From: Desulfothermus okinawensis JCM 13304 | Lineage (GTDB): Bacteria > Desulfobacterota > Desulfovibrionia > Desulfovibrionales > Desulfothermaceae | Length of the DNA: 36,030 bases | Assembly (NCBI GenBank): GCA_001311565.1 | Contig: BBBM01000025.1 | Span: 1 to 36,030, forward strand | Reading direction: 5' to 3' | Part shown: piece after piece, positions 10,044 to 21,029 of the stretch | Numbering within the stretch: the first letter of the stretch is position 1 | How the letters are laid out: each line of letters starts with the position of its first letter | Notes under the pieces: model-generated | Seen by the model: only the letters and a program-made list of their open reading frames with translations | Told to the model about the DNA's origin: nothing | Databases searched by the model: none | Made by a program: the position numbers and the translations under genes

Positions 10044-11362
10044 TCACAAAGATGACTTTATTTTCTCCAATGATGGGCTAAATTTAACTGGATATGAGTC
10101 CTTATTTTTTTCTAATCTCTTTAAATTATCCGGTAACCTATATACTTCTTGCTTAACCCTTTCCCGAATAACACTTAGTTCTTCAATGGCGCCATCCACC
10201 ACCTCTCCATTTTCCATAACCTTTGTGATCAACGGATTACCAGGAAGTACTTCACTGAATATGGAAATAACATCTTCCCTATACTTTCCTCCATTTATAT
10301 ATCTATATACCTGTTTTTGAAATGGAATAGTTGCTTTTCCCTTTGATTTTTTTTAAATTTACCTTCTCCCTTATATTCTGTTAATTTATATACAATATCT
10401 AAAAAAAGGCACATCTTCTGAAACTATTGCCTTTGTTCCCACCCCAAATCCATCTATGGGGGCGTTACACCTTACAATATCATAGATTTTATACTCATCT
10501 AACTTCCGCTTGCAATTATCTTGACCTGATAAAGACCTGCCTTATCCAAAATTCGTCTGATTTTCTTTGATGTCTCTATTAGATCTCCAGAGTCTATTCT
10601 AACCCCTTTTATGGAAAATTTATCTCCCAGTTTATAGGATAATTCTATTACATTCTCTAAACCTTTATAAATATCATAGGTATCAATTAATAAAATAGTA
10701 TCTGGATATATTGAGGAAAAGGCCTTAAATGCCTCAAGTTCATCTGAATGTACCTGTATATAGCTGTGTGCCATTGTACCTGTTACTGGTATATTGTATA
10801 TTTTTCCTGCCAGTACATTACTTGTTGCATTCATACCAGATATATAAAATGATCTCGCTGCCTTTAACCCTGCATCTATACCATGGGCTCGTCTTGAACC
10901 AAAGTCCACTACATCTCTATCTTGAGACACTGAGCATATCCTCACTCCCTTTGTTGCAAGCATACTCTGGAGCTGAATTTGATTTAAAACATAAGTCTCC
11001 AGCAATTGACATTGAATTATAGGTGCTTTTATCTCTATAATAGGTTCATTTTCAAAGAATAGAGTACCCTCTTTCAGTGCATAAACATCACCTGTAAATC
11101 GTAACTCTTTTAAAAAAATCCAAGAAATCATCTCTAAAGAGCCCCAGCGATTTTAAGTAGTCAATATCATCTGATGAGAATTTAAAATTTTCTAAAAAAA
11201 GTCAAAACATCGTAAAGTCCACAGGATACTAAAAAAATTCCTATTTTCAGGTAATTTTCTAACAAATGTACTGAATACCGCATCACCATCCAACCCTTCC
11301 AAAAAAATAACTTTGAGCCATGGTCAGCTCATATAAATCCACAAATAAAGGGCTAATCCCAT
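10044..11362 (-). CDS. pncB: Nicotinate phosphoribosyltransferase
   Basis: Joins nicotinate to PRPP to form nicotinate mononucleotide, the second step of NAD salvage. N-terminal LFVDLYELTMAQSYF, then FRDDFLDFLKELRFTGDVYA, the core DFGSRRAHGIDAGLKAARS, TSNVLAGKIYNIPVTGTMAHSY (with the His phosphorylated in this family), and RIDSGDL for phosphoribosyl binding. The C-terminal part (LDIVYKL-EYKGEG, then SLEKIKSSL) matches the longer bacterial form. About 435 residues after corrections near 11355, 11300, 11240, 11194, 11110, 10400 and 10355. Start ATG 11362 has AGGAG six bases upstream. It follows pncA by 18 bases. Confidence 0.88.
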
Positions 11363-11380
11363 TAGCTTCTCCTGAATTAA

Positions 11381-11938
11381 TTAAATTATAACTATGCCTT
11401 TATTTTTCATTTCAGCTAGCGCCTTTTCACCTGATTTCTCACTAACAGGCCTTGAGCCTTCTCTAATAAGGTATGTATCAAAGCCATTATCCATGGAATC
11501 AATGGCCGTTGCCTTTACACAAACATCCAGGGCAAGACCTGCAATAAAAACTCTTTTTATTTTTAATTTCTTAAAAGCAAAAGCAAGACCAGTTTCATCA
11601 AATGCAGAATACTGGTCCTTATCAAACCTGGTACCTTTTGTGACAATGATTGATTTTTCAGCTATCCTAAGATCAGGATGAAATTTAGCCCCTTCAGTGT
11701 CCTGGACACAATGAGTTGGCCACAGGCCACCATTTTCTTTAAAACTGGGATGCAGCCTGGGATGGAAATCTCTGGAATAAAAGACATATATACCATCCTT
11801 TTCTGCTTGCTCTATAACTGGATTTAAAATTGGGACAATTTCGTCCCCCCCTTTAATTGAGAGCTTTCCACCAGGACAAAAATCAATTTGTATATCAACC
11901 AAAAGTAGTACGTCTTTTGGTTCAAAGACTATATCCAT
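11381..11938 (-). CDS. pncA: Nicotinamidase
   Basis: Isochorismatase-fold hydrolase converting nicotinamide to nicotinate and ammonia. 185 residues, intact in one frame. Catalytic Asp in LLVDIQIDFCPGG, catalytic Lys in TKGTRFDKDQYSAF, catalytic Cys in AGLALDVCVKATA, and metal ligands in SRDFHPRLHPSF. WPTHCVQ-T-GA-FHPDL is also typical. ATG 11938 is chosen over an upstream in-frame start at 11977 because AAGGGGGA lies immediately before it. Next to pncB it forms a complete nicotinamide-to-NaMN salvage pair. Confidence 0.93.
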   Translation of the reverse strand: MDIVFEPKDVLLLVDIQIDFCPGGKLSIKGGDEIVPILNPVIEQAEKDGIYVFYSRDFHPRLHPSFKENGGLWPTHCVQDTEGAKFHPDLRIAEKSIIVTKGTRFDKDQYSAFDETGLAFAFKKLKIKRVFIAGLALDVCVKATAIDSMDNGFDTYLIREGSRPVSEKSGEKALAEMKNKGIVII

Positions 11939-12075
11939 AAAATCCCCCTTGATCTTGTAAAAAAAATTCCAGGCCACTCTTTTATCTATGAAACAAAGTG
12001 GTATTTTTCATGTGAAATTTTAGATTTCTATACCCACTTATTCCACTGATTTTTTTAACCTACTTAATCTATTAA

Positions 12076-12149
12076 TCGGATGGTGGGATTCGAACCCACG
12101 GCCTCAGCGTCCCGAACGCTGCGCTCTAGCCAGACTGAGCCACATCCCG
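12076..12149 (-). tRNA. tRNA-Pro(CGG)
   Basis: The anticodon stem CAGCG/CGCTG encloses TTCGGGA (anticodon CGG), with a normal D arm and the T arm GTGGG-TTCGAAT-CCCAC. As in the other tRNA-Pro, the acceptor 5' strand is CGGGATG and the 3' strand is CATCCG, one C short. CCA not encoded. Confidence 0.92.
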
Positions 12150-12170
12150 AATTGTTTTAAGTGGATAAAT

Positions 12171-12199
12171 AGTGTAATCTAGCCAAGGGGAAAATTCAA
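12171..12199 (-). promoter_or_regulatory. Candidate sigma70 promoter for tRNA-Pro(CGG)
   Basis: TTGAAT (12194-12199), a 17-base spacer and TACACT (12171-12176) on the minus strand, about 22 bases upstream of the tRNA. Confidence 0.45.
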
Positions 12200-12282
12200 G
12201 GAAAAGAATTGAAAGGTTAAAAAAACCAAATTATTATTTAATTTTTAATTAATTAAAAAAAATTTGTTTTAAGCTTTAATGG

Positions 12283-12327
12283 TAAGACCCTTAAAAGGAT
12301 CTTTTAAAAATCCTTTTAAGGGTCTTA
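12283..12327. terminator. Large hairpin, terminator of the PKD lipoprotein gene
   Basis: An 18-bp perfect inverted repeat (12283-12300 with 12310-12327) whose arms contain AAGACCCTTAAAAGGAT, with a 9-base loop. It starts 11 bases after the stop of the giant lipoprotein gene. No long T-run follows directly, but the stem is very stable for this AT-rich region. Confidence 0.65.
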
Positions 12328-12337
12328 TTGTTATTTT

Positions 12338-15300
12338 TCATTCTACTTCATCTTGTGTTATTGAGACGACTTCCATATTTTTTTGCTTCCACACCATCTC
12401 ATCCACAGTATTCATCTCTCTTAAATTTTCTGGAGGCCACCCAAAAAAATGAGGCTTCTTCTAAGAAAACCCCTTTTGATAGAAGATCACGAATAAAAGA
12501 ATCATAGTCAGTTGATATCCTAAAACAATTCACTCGTGCTGTTACCTTACTCAACGCATCTGTAGCTGGATAGCTTTGAACATCACCACCTTCCCATCCT
12601 TCAATAACACTTTCAGGCAAAGGATAATATACTGTAAATTGCGCAACTTTTCCATCAGAAAGAAAATGTTCATATCTATTACGATCAGCGTATCCATCTC
12701 CATTAGTATCAAACTCCATATTCAAATCAACAACACAGGCATCAGCTCCATTGGCCTCATAATGTACCGTTACAGTTTTATTTTGACTATCTACTTCAAT
12801 CCCAGGATAGGACACACTAACATTAGTATTAGGTTTCAACAGGTCTATTTCACTTGGGATATCATTAATAGATAACCATTGATAATATCCTGTACCATCT
12901 CCATTGTTTGTGCCATCAAAAAATATGTGCATTCCTATTTCATTGGGTATAGAGAGAAAAGTTTTTGTATTTACGCTATCAGATAAATTTTGTGAGGAAA
13001 TCATTTTGATTCCTGAAGCATTAAGAATCTGTACCCAAAAAGAACCAGAAACAGGGGTTGAAATATTTATTGGAGATTTTTCCTGTAAGTTACTAAGGTC
13101 CAAAACAATGTCAGAATCATCTGAAGTCACACTTTGTCCACTGAGAGGCACTTCAACACTCCAATATGAATCAGAAAATGTTATGCCAAGTTTAAACAAG
13201 TAATCTGCTCCAGGAATAACTGGGATTTTATATCTACCTTGAGAATCTTTTGGTAAATGATGCACTTCTCCAAAGCCCAATTTCATTCCATCAATAAGGA
13301 TAAACACATCTGACAAACTTACCTGAAGGCCTTCGGGGACATTAATTAATAATGGCTTCAATTCCACAGAATCCGAATTACTTAGGATTATTGGGTCTTG
13401 GGTGGATCCTTTAAAACCCCAATATTTGTATTCACATGTGCTATTCTCCTTGTTCCATTCTCCCAATAAAGCTATTACATCTACTTTTCCGTCTTTAGTA
13501 ATATAGGAAATAGGTGGGTAAATTTTAGAAGAACTCAAAGGAGTTTGTTGGTCTCCCCAATAACCAAAACTCTGCGCCCAATCCCTAAAAACAAGGGATC
13601 CACATGTATATGATTGGGGGAATTGGACAGTTCTATTATATCCACTATTCCAGGTGTTAATTCCCACTTCGTAATTACCAGGTATATTTATTTGAACCAA
13701 TATATCTGACAAACTTCCCCAGCTTTCTCCATGAAATCCAAAAAAACCCCATTTTTTGAAATTCCATGTGTGCCTTCAAATTTATCAAGTCATTTTGATT
13801 CACTGTTGCATCATTTAGAGGAGTATACACAAACCACAATCCACCCCCATGCTGAATTACATCTGCAAGGGCATCAAAATCAACCAGTGGCCCCAGTCCA
13901 TCGGCTCTGACTTCTTTAAATTCAAATACAGTGGTGGCAGCATTTGGATCAAAGACATAAACTGTTACCTCTTTAAAGGAGGAATTGCCTTTATTGTCAG
14001 TTACAACACACTTTAGATTATAGTTTCCTGGAGTAGAAAATAAATAATCCAACGTGGTTCCTTCGCCGACTTTTTGCTTATCTACATACCATTCGTATTT
14101 TGAAATACCGTTATCATCTGTGGCATTAACTTGTGCTTGAATTTTCAAAGGAGCTACCCCTGAACTGGGGGTTAAATGAATCCAGGAAATGACGGGAGGA
14201 AGGTCTCTAACAGCAACAGTAACAGTCTCCTCAGCAGTCAAACCACTTTCATCAGTTACCTCAACCTTGACATTGTGAGATCCTTCAAACTTAAACTCAT
14301 AGTTAAAAGTATTGTTTGTTCCAGCACTTATGGGCTGACCATCAACAAACCACCTATAACTTAAGGATTCACCAACTCGAGCATCTGGATCTTCTGCATT
14401 GACTACAAAATTAACTTTAAGGGGTGGACTTCCAGACATGGGATTGGCAACAAATGAGTTTATCACTGGTGGCTTAGCAATAACTTCAAAAGGTCCATAA
14501 GATTTTTCAGATACCACACCTCTATCATCCTCCACCAAAACCTTAACAGTATAATTGCCTGAGCTTACAAAAATCCAGGAAGATTTAAGTGTACTGTTAG
14601 TGGGAACTGGAGAAAAGCCATTCTCAGGTCCATCTATAATCCACTTCACAGATGAAATGGTAACTCCATCTGGGATAGAGACTTTAAAACTTACTGAATC
14701 TCTTATCCTTAATCCATCATCAACATTTCCTTCCTCATTTAAAACATCAATGGGCAGTGGTGAATAGGCCTGGAACTTAAGTTCCCGAGTTATCTTATGT
14801 ACATTGGCAGTCTCTTGAGCATTTCGCATCTCCACCTTAACAGTATGATTACCTTCTGTAGTAGGACTATACTCAAAACTGGGATCCTGAGTTTCTCCCT
14901 TGTCACTACCATCCACATACCAGCGATACCTCAAATCAACACCTTTTGTTGCATTAACCACTGAAAATTCCATTTTATCCCCAACCATTACCCAACTACC
15001 AGAGCTAATAAATTCATCTATCCCCATTTCATTTACTTGAAGTTCTCCATCAAAAGGAGCAATTACTTCTATTACTTTGGAAAATCGTGCATACATTCCA
15101 TAAGAATCTTGTGCCCACATATTAATTGAATAGCTTCCAGGCCTATCCAATGTTATGGGAACAGTTCCATTTTCAGGAATCTCTTCACCTCTAGCAATTG
15201 TCTCACTCCACCACCAACGATTTCCAGACCTGTATGTAACTGAATAAGAACCTTGTGCAATGGTCCCACCACCTTCTTTATAACCATTGGGTCCATTATC

Positions 15301-18300
15301 ACTTATTGCACTAATTGTAATATTAACACTAGCATTTTCACTTGCAGGCAAATTAACTATTGTAGTCCCATTTTGAGAAAAAAACAATTTCTTCTGGCAC
15401 ATTAACATCAAACCTTAACGGATATAGCACATGAACAGTAGTTGTTAGAGTCTTTTCTAATCCTTTGGAGTCCAATATTTTATAAGTGACATCATAATCT
15501 CCTGGTGATGTATAGTAACAGGATGGAATTTCCCAATAATTCTGAGATAAAATAGCTCCAGTCCCATTGCCACAGTCTAGCTCAAAATGATCTATATCTC
15601 TGTTTTTGTCTTTAAACCAAACATATCCTTTTAACCATATATTTGCAGCTTGTTTCCATGTGTTGTTTTGATAAACCTGCTGTAAAGATATTACATAGTC
15701 ATTATCTAACCCTCCTGTTGAAACTTCTGGTGGTACGGGATTTGGTAATATAGTGAAGCTTTTTTTCCTCCCTGGTTGTCAGCCAGTTATTATCTTGAAC
15801 ATATGCAGTAACTTGACACTCTATTGTTTCATCCAAAGCAGGATACGCCCATTCAGTGGATATGGACCATGTTCCATTTGATTGTAAGTTAGGCGTTATA
15901 TACCTGACATTAAGCTTGTTTTGATTACAAATAACCGACAGTGATTTGTATCTTATATTAGAGGGACCATCTGCGTCCTCCACATCAAAAGAAACATTTA
16001 CAGGTGTTCCAGCTTTTACTTGCATAGAATCTAACGTAAAGTTTTTGATTTCAGGCGGAGTACTTTGTACATCTATATATAGATATAAATCTTTTGGAAT
16101 AATTGATTGATCATCTGGGACACTTATGGTTACTTTCAGGGTATATAAACCTATGTTTATCTCAGGAGTAACACTAAATTCAAAAGAATCCCCTGAAGTC
16201 TCTTTAATTGGTACAGACTCATTTGTTACATATCCTTTATAAAGCTGATAAGTATAAGACAAAGCACGACCACTAATTGTATTGGACCATCTTGTAGGCT
16301 TTATCTCTATGGACTCTCCCCGTTTAAGGCTCGTCCGCCAGTACTTTTTGTCCATTGATTGAGATCCTATCAACCACCCTAATGTCATCAATATGTACCC
16401 CACCTTCCTCAACTCTGGCATTGCACCACATATTAACCGAGGGGATTTGGCAAGGTAGCCAATTAGATTCACTGAGCCATGTTATTTTGCCAGATATATT
16501 TCCATTATTATCAGATATTAATTTTTGCCCTGCAACAATTACAGGGATCCCATTCAAAGGATTACCTCCAGTAGTCTCAATCTTGCCTGTGACCAACATG
16601 TTTGGCTCAACATCCAACGTCCAAGTGCCTAAATATATGGCAGGAGACTGTGGAGTACCTGTTCCATACGAAGAAACAAAAGGAACTGAAATAAATGATG
16701 CGTCTACTCCTAGATCTGATCTTCCATTTATTGGCGCCCATTGAGTCCCATTATAATATTCTAACATTACTGCAGAGGAACTTCCTAAAAAAAGTGGGTT
16801 TATTGGGCCAATCTTCTACAATATTAACTGGCCTGTTGTATCAAAATAGCCCCATTTATAGCGTCTCATGCGAGAGTATCCAAATAAAACTCCCCCACCT
16901 CATCATAAGATGAGAGTACATCCTCAGTAATTTCGTTAACAACTTTTTCTTCATCTTCAGGGGTTTGGGGATTGGGAACGCTGCGTGTAACATTGATTGA
17001 ATTATACGCTCTCTTAATGGAACGTCCGCCAAGGGTAGAAGCTAGATTTTTTTATGTTCCCGACTGTCTCACGAAGTTTGTCTGCCAAATCCCAATAATC
17101 CCGCCAGCTACCTGTACCATTTTTATACTTTTTATAGGCATCCAACGCTTGTTTGGCCAAGTCCTTTGCTGATTTTACCTGCTGAGGAATATCACCAAGT
17201 TCTTTTGCTACACCATTGGTATTCGCTACAATATCCAGAAAATCTAAACCCTTTGTGGCTGCATACTCAAAATCCATATTACTGGGATTGTATGCATCAA
17301 CTGCAATCTGCATGAGAAATGCTGTAACTTGTTTAGCTTTTTTTGGAATTATTCACAGCTTCAGCAGCTGCTGCTATTACACCTTTACATAAATCCGGTG
17401 TTTTTCTGCAATCTAGGCCCGCTGGATTAATAAATGCATCCGTAATTTCTTTCTGTTGAAATATAGCCCTCAAACCTCTTGCAAAATCACTCTTTTCTGA
17501 AGCAATGTCTCCTAGTTGTTCTTGCTCGTATCTTTGAAGGGCCTCTATGAGAGCAGCAATGGCATCAGGATTGTTAGAGTTCATAATAGAATATAAAAGT
17601 TTTGAACGCAGCTCTGGAGTAATGTTCCTGTCTAACACACGTTTGATAATACTCTCAGCAGTTTCGGCCCGATAGGTATGTAGATTAGAATTAGATCTAT
17701 TATCTACATCTGTAGATCTTCCTCCATTTATGGATCTTATACGAGTTGAAAAACCATCTAGCGGCTTACCATCTTTGGAGCGAAACCTAGCATGATAACT
17801 AACTGAACGGCCTGCCCTATCACAATTCCATGTACTAAAATGGTTCACCTTTCCTACCCCAAAAAGAATCATTGTTGAATTTTTTTTCACCCACTATCTC
17901 CATCAATTTGTCTTGGGTAATCCTATTTCCATAACTGTCTTCCAAATGCCCATATGCAGGAGTGCCATCCTCGTTTCTGTGCATTCTCCATGTCCTTGAA
18001 CCCTCGTCATAGTAAAATAAAGGGATATCAACTTCATCTGTTGAGGGATCTTCATCTTGAAGAGTAGAGTACGCCTCATAAGGAATCGCAATACGAATAT
18101 TAATTTGTCGACTTCTATCAGTGGGGTCAGTGAGAAGCTTATTACCCAATTCATCATAAAGCGAAATCTGAGATGCTCCATATGTAGAAAGAACGTTTAT
18201 GGGATCCTCTCCACTTCCTTCTGAAATAAATCCTCCAGGCATAGTATCTGGATCTTTAACTGTGTCTAAATAGGCAACACTGGCATATAGTTTTGTTACC

Positions 18301-19020
18301 CCTCTTGAAATATGTAGGCCACGTAAAGGAAAAGAAATCCTAGTTAATTCTTCCCCTCCACTGGTTTCCCCATTTTTTGAAATTCTCTTTAGCACCCTTT
18401 TATTGCTAGTTCCTTCTGTTATTAATGAAAGGGTCACCACTTCATCACTACTAATAATAACTTCATTGGAACCGCGAGAAGGAGAGGCCGTTATACCACT
18501 CAAGTCAACTGCAGTTACCGCACCCTCAGACAACAATGGATCGAAAACTATAGGTCCCTGCAATGATTGATAAAGTCGTATAAATGTACTAAACCCCAAT
18601 TTCTCGACCCGCAATTCAGCACGTTTTCCAACAGAAATCCCAGGAACTTCAAGATAATAACCACCATTGGAATTACTTTGAGTTACAAACAGTTCTGTTT
18701 TTGGGTCAAAATCCCCGTCTTCATTAAGATCCACAAATAGTTTAATTTCTGCATTGCCTATCACATCAAGCATGTCTCGAGTTGATCTACTTTTACTACT
18801 AGCAGTTAAATTCCTCACAGTACCAGTAAGCACGAGATTTTGTTGAGTGTTGGAATTAGGAGAAACATTACTTCCAACTTCATTATTGTCATTTGAACCA
18901 CATCCAAGAAAAAAAAAGCCATATAAATAAAATGGGTACAATCAGAATTAAACTTCGGAAATTGCTTCGCCAAACAGAATTCCAGGGCAATTTTAACATC
19001 TTAATCTTGTCTCTCCTCAT
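12338..19020 (-). CDS. Giant PKD-repeat surface lipoprotein
   Basis: Reconstructed single gene of about 2,200 residues. ATG 19020 follows GGAGGGGAGT. The signal peptide ends in a lipobox (LFFLGC, Cys about 40), so it is probably lipid-anchored. Next comes a carboxypeptidase-regulatory-like domain (LTGTVRN, then GGYYLEVPG; about 55-135) with an Asp-rich DLNEDGDFD loop; a region ending DIPLFYYDEGSRTW; and an alpha-helical stretch (about 400-670; AIAALIEALQRYEQEQLG). At least four PKD/Ig-like domains follow (15.7-13.9 kb; for example YRWYVDG-EG-HTVKVE, YRWFVDGQPI, YEWYVDKQKVG-GNY-LKCVVTD). The C-terminal part has another Ca-binding-like loop, FDTNGDGYAD. Breaks lie near 17.88, 17.33, 17.05, 16.9, 16.79, 16.33, 15.76, 15.38, 13.75 and 12.45 kb; two or more separate genes cannot be fully excluded. 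Function unknown; adhesion or envelope structure is inferred. Confidence 0.7.
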
Positions 19021-19202
19021 ACTCCCCTCCTATGATCAGTTTAATACATTATAGTTGAGAACTTCCTATAAACTAACACCCCATAGATGCTATAGATGCT
19101 ATTGTTGAAATTTTTTTATTAGATCATAAAGTGAAACTTTTAGTTGTTTCAATTTTCTACTTAACTTATTGTTATAGTTCAAATTAAAAAAATCTCAATT
19201 TT
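19021..19202 (-). promoter_or_regulatory. Long AT-rich leader of the PKD lipoprotein gene
   Basis: About 175 bases separate the promoter from the start codon, with no ORF of note. It contains a tandem 9-base repeat, ATAGATGCT twice, at 19083-19100 (+ strand). I looked for riboswitch consensus elements and found none I could support. Confidence 0.3.
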
Positions 19203-19231
19203 ATTATAGTCTATTTATATATTTTTGTAAA
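19203..19231 (-). promoter_or_regulatory. Strong sigma70 promoter for the PKD lipoprotein gene
   Basis: On the minus strand TTTACA (19226-19231), a 17-base spacer and the perfect TATAAT (19203-19208). The predicted start is near 19196. Confidence 0.65.
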
Positions 19232-19529
19232 TATATTTCTATAAATAATTATTTAATAATATTTTGAGACTATATCTAATAAAAAATTTTTGATTAATTT
19301 TATAGGGGAGTATCTCTAAACATTCCTGGGTGGATTTTAATTTTATAACAGAGGGATATTACACAAATTTCTCAAAAAAATTAATTTAATTTTATGAAGT
19401 GAGTAAGATGTGATCCATATTTATTCTTATCATTTTAAAACGTATTTATACTTTTTCATAAACATCGTAGTTTAAATTATAAAATTATATTACTTAGAGA
19501 TACAATTTCTAAATAACGGACATACAAAA
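19232..19529. other. AT-rich intergenic stretch without a gene
   Basis: About 300 bases, very AT-rich, between the PKD gene promoter and the stop of the small lipoprotein gene. I see no ORF with a ribosome site, no RNA gene and no convincing hairpin. Confidence 0.5.
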
Positions 19530-20111
19530 TTATCCATTAAAAGACAAAGATGTCAAATAATATACCCTGTCTTTCTTTTTGACAAAAATATTCACTTCAG
19601 AATTTGGATGAGAACTAATTATTTTCTTTAAATCCAGAATTCCATATACATCCGTACTCATTTCCATGACAGTTGAAGTCAAAGGAATCTGTACAATTAT
19701 CTTTCCCGATCTCAGTGGAGATGGTCTTCCACACCTTTTAAATCTCCCTGATGGCACATATCCTTTATCAATCTCCTCTTTACTGTTTTGGGCAACAGTA
19801 TCAGTATCACCCAATCTGCCAGTCCCAGACCAAATATTGGTAACTCAACCAGTGCAACCAGTGCCCCCCTTGTTTGCTTTTTTTTAACTAAAATAATTCT
19901 TTGTTCAATTGAACAAATTGGTGTCTCCATTACCCTGTATGTGTAACCTCCCAGCGGCTCTAGTGAAAAATCAAAACTAACTACACCTCCTAATTTAGTA
20001 TCGCCTTTTTTTTCAAAGGTATAGGGAGGCATGGAAGAGGTAATCACAGTGGCACAGGAATATATAAAAAAACAGGATAATAAAACAAAAAACAAAAAAT
20101 CCCTTTTTCAT
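19530..20111 (-). CDS. Small hypothetical lipoprotein
   Basis: About 190 residues. ATG 20111 (MKKGFFVFCFVLLSCFFIYSCA) gives a signal peptide with a lipobox-like FIYSC. The mature part has Gly-rich beta-like segments (KLGGVVSFDFSLEPLGGYTYRV), a hydrophobic stretch (GALVALVELPIFGLGLADW), then a basic/Pro-rich segment and a C-terminal half (KIIVQIPLTST, VNIFVKKKDRVYYLTSL). Frame breaks near the start and in the G run near 19812 join two reading frames. It follows the PstS-like gene by 27 bases and is probably cotranscribed. I do not recognise a family beyond lipoprotein. Confidence 0.6.
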
Positions 20112-20138
20112 GTTGTAAAAAGCCTTTTTTTTGGAAAA

Positions 20139-20932
20139 TTAAAACACAGGATACATACCCTTTGAAATAATTATTTCCCTGCCTCTCTTGGACATTGCAG
20201 CATTTATAAATTCCTTTGCATTCCTGGTGGGAACACCCTTTGTAATAAATGAAAAGGTCTGATAATATGGATAACTCTTATCCTTCACATCTCTACCATT
20301 TACTTTTAATTTTTTTCACTCCCTTTTTATCCTTTAAAGCACCATTTGAAATAAAACCAATTGAACCATTAATGTTTGACACCAGCCTCACCACATTAAT
20401 TGACAGATATGACTGAAAATCCCAACTAATTGGAATCTGCTGCATAATTAGCAACTTAAAATTTTTATAAAGGGCTGTTTTCATATTGGGAATTATAGTG
20501 TAAATGGGACCATTTGCTCCATTTTGTAAACCGCTCCAGTCAGTTATTTGATGGGAAAATATCTGACGTAACTGACCAGTGGAAACGTCCTCTAACCCAT
20601 TTTTTTGAATTCACTATTATAGCCAGAGGGTCTTTTGCAAAGGGAATTTCCACATACCCCTGCTCTATATAAGTTGCTGGCAGTCTGAAGGCAACACAGG
20701 CAATGTCACTAAATCCATTAACAATCCTCTGCAGGGCTGTATCAGAAGAACAAATAAATACCCTTACCTTTATATTGTGCTTTTGCTCAAACTCTTTGAC
20801 CACATCCATTCCAAAAGCATGGGCTATCTGAGCTGAGGTAGCCATATGCAGTACTTCTTCTCCAAATCCAGGATCCCTATTAAAGACCACAAAGCTAAAA
20901 ACAATAAAGAAATAAACAATAAATCTTTTCAT
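20139..20932 (-). CDS. PstS-like periplasmic substrate-binding protein
   Basis: About 263 residues. ATG 20932 follows AGGAG (AGGAGTATTGAG). Signal peptide about residues 1-25 (FIVYFFIVFSFVVF). The mature protein fits the phosphate-binding PBP_like family: early SAQIAHAFGMDVVKEFEQKH, then EIPFAKDPLAIIVNS, QLRQIFSHQITDWSGL, GSIGFISNGALKD and C-terminal GVPTRNAKEFINAAMSKRGREII. T-run breaks near 20600 and 20320 rebuild it. No permease or ATPase genes are adjacent, so it may be an orphan or accessory binding protein rather than part of a Pst uptake operon. Ligand unproven. Confidence 0.75.
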
Positions 20933-21029
20933 CTCAATACTCCTACCTATCAGTTGGTTACCTATTTAAGCAATAATTTATTCTTAAATGTTAACCCACA
21001 TACCCAGAAAAATCAATAGGAATACTGTA

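Noticed and set aside
12576..12875. Plus-strand ORF opposite the PKD lipoprotein gene (also 12904-13203, 14176-14364, 14555-14767, 16355-16744)
   Set aside because: Shadows of the minus-strand gene: no Shine-Dalgarno, odd composition, and the opposite strand encodes recognisable domains.
19021..19202. Riboswitch in the PKD lipoprotein leader
   Set aside because: I looked for c-di-GMP and cobalamin-type conserved elements and found none; the stretch is simply AT-rich.
20933..21029. Cobalamin riboswitch near the cob genes
   Set aside because: The gap is under 100 bases and lies after cobQ rather than before cobD, and no B12-box-like element is visible.
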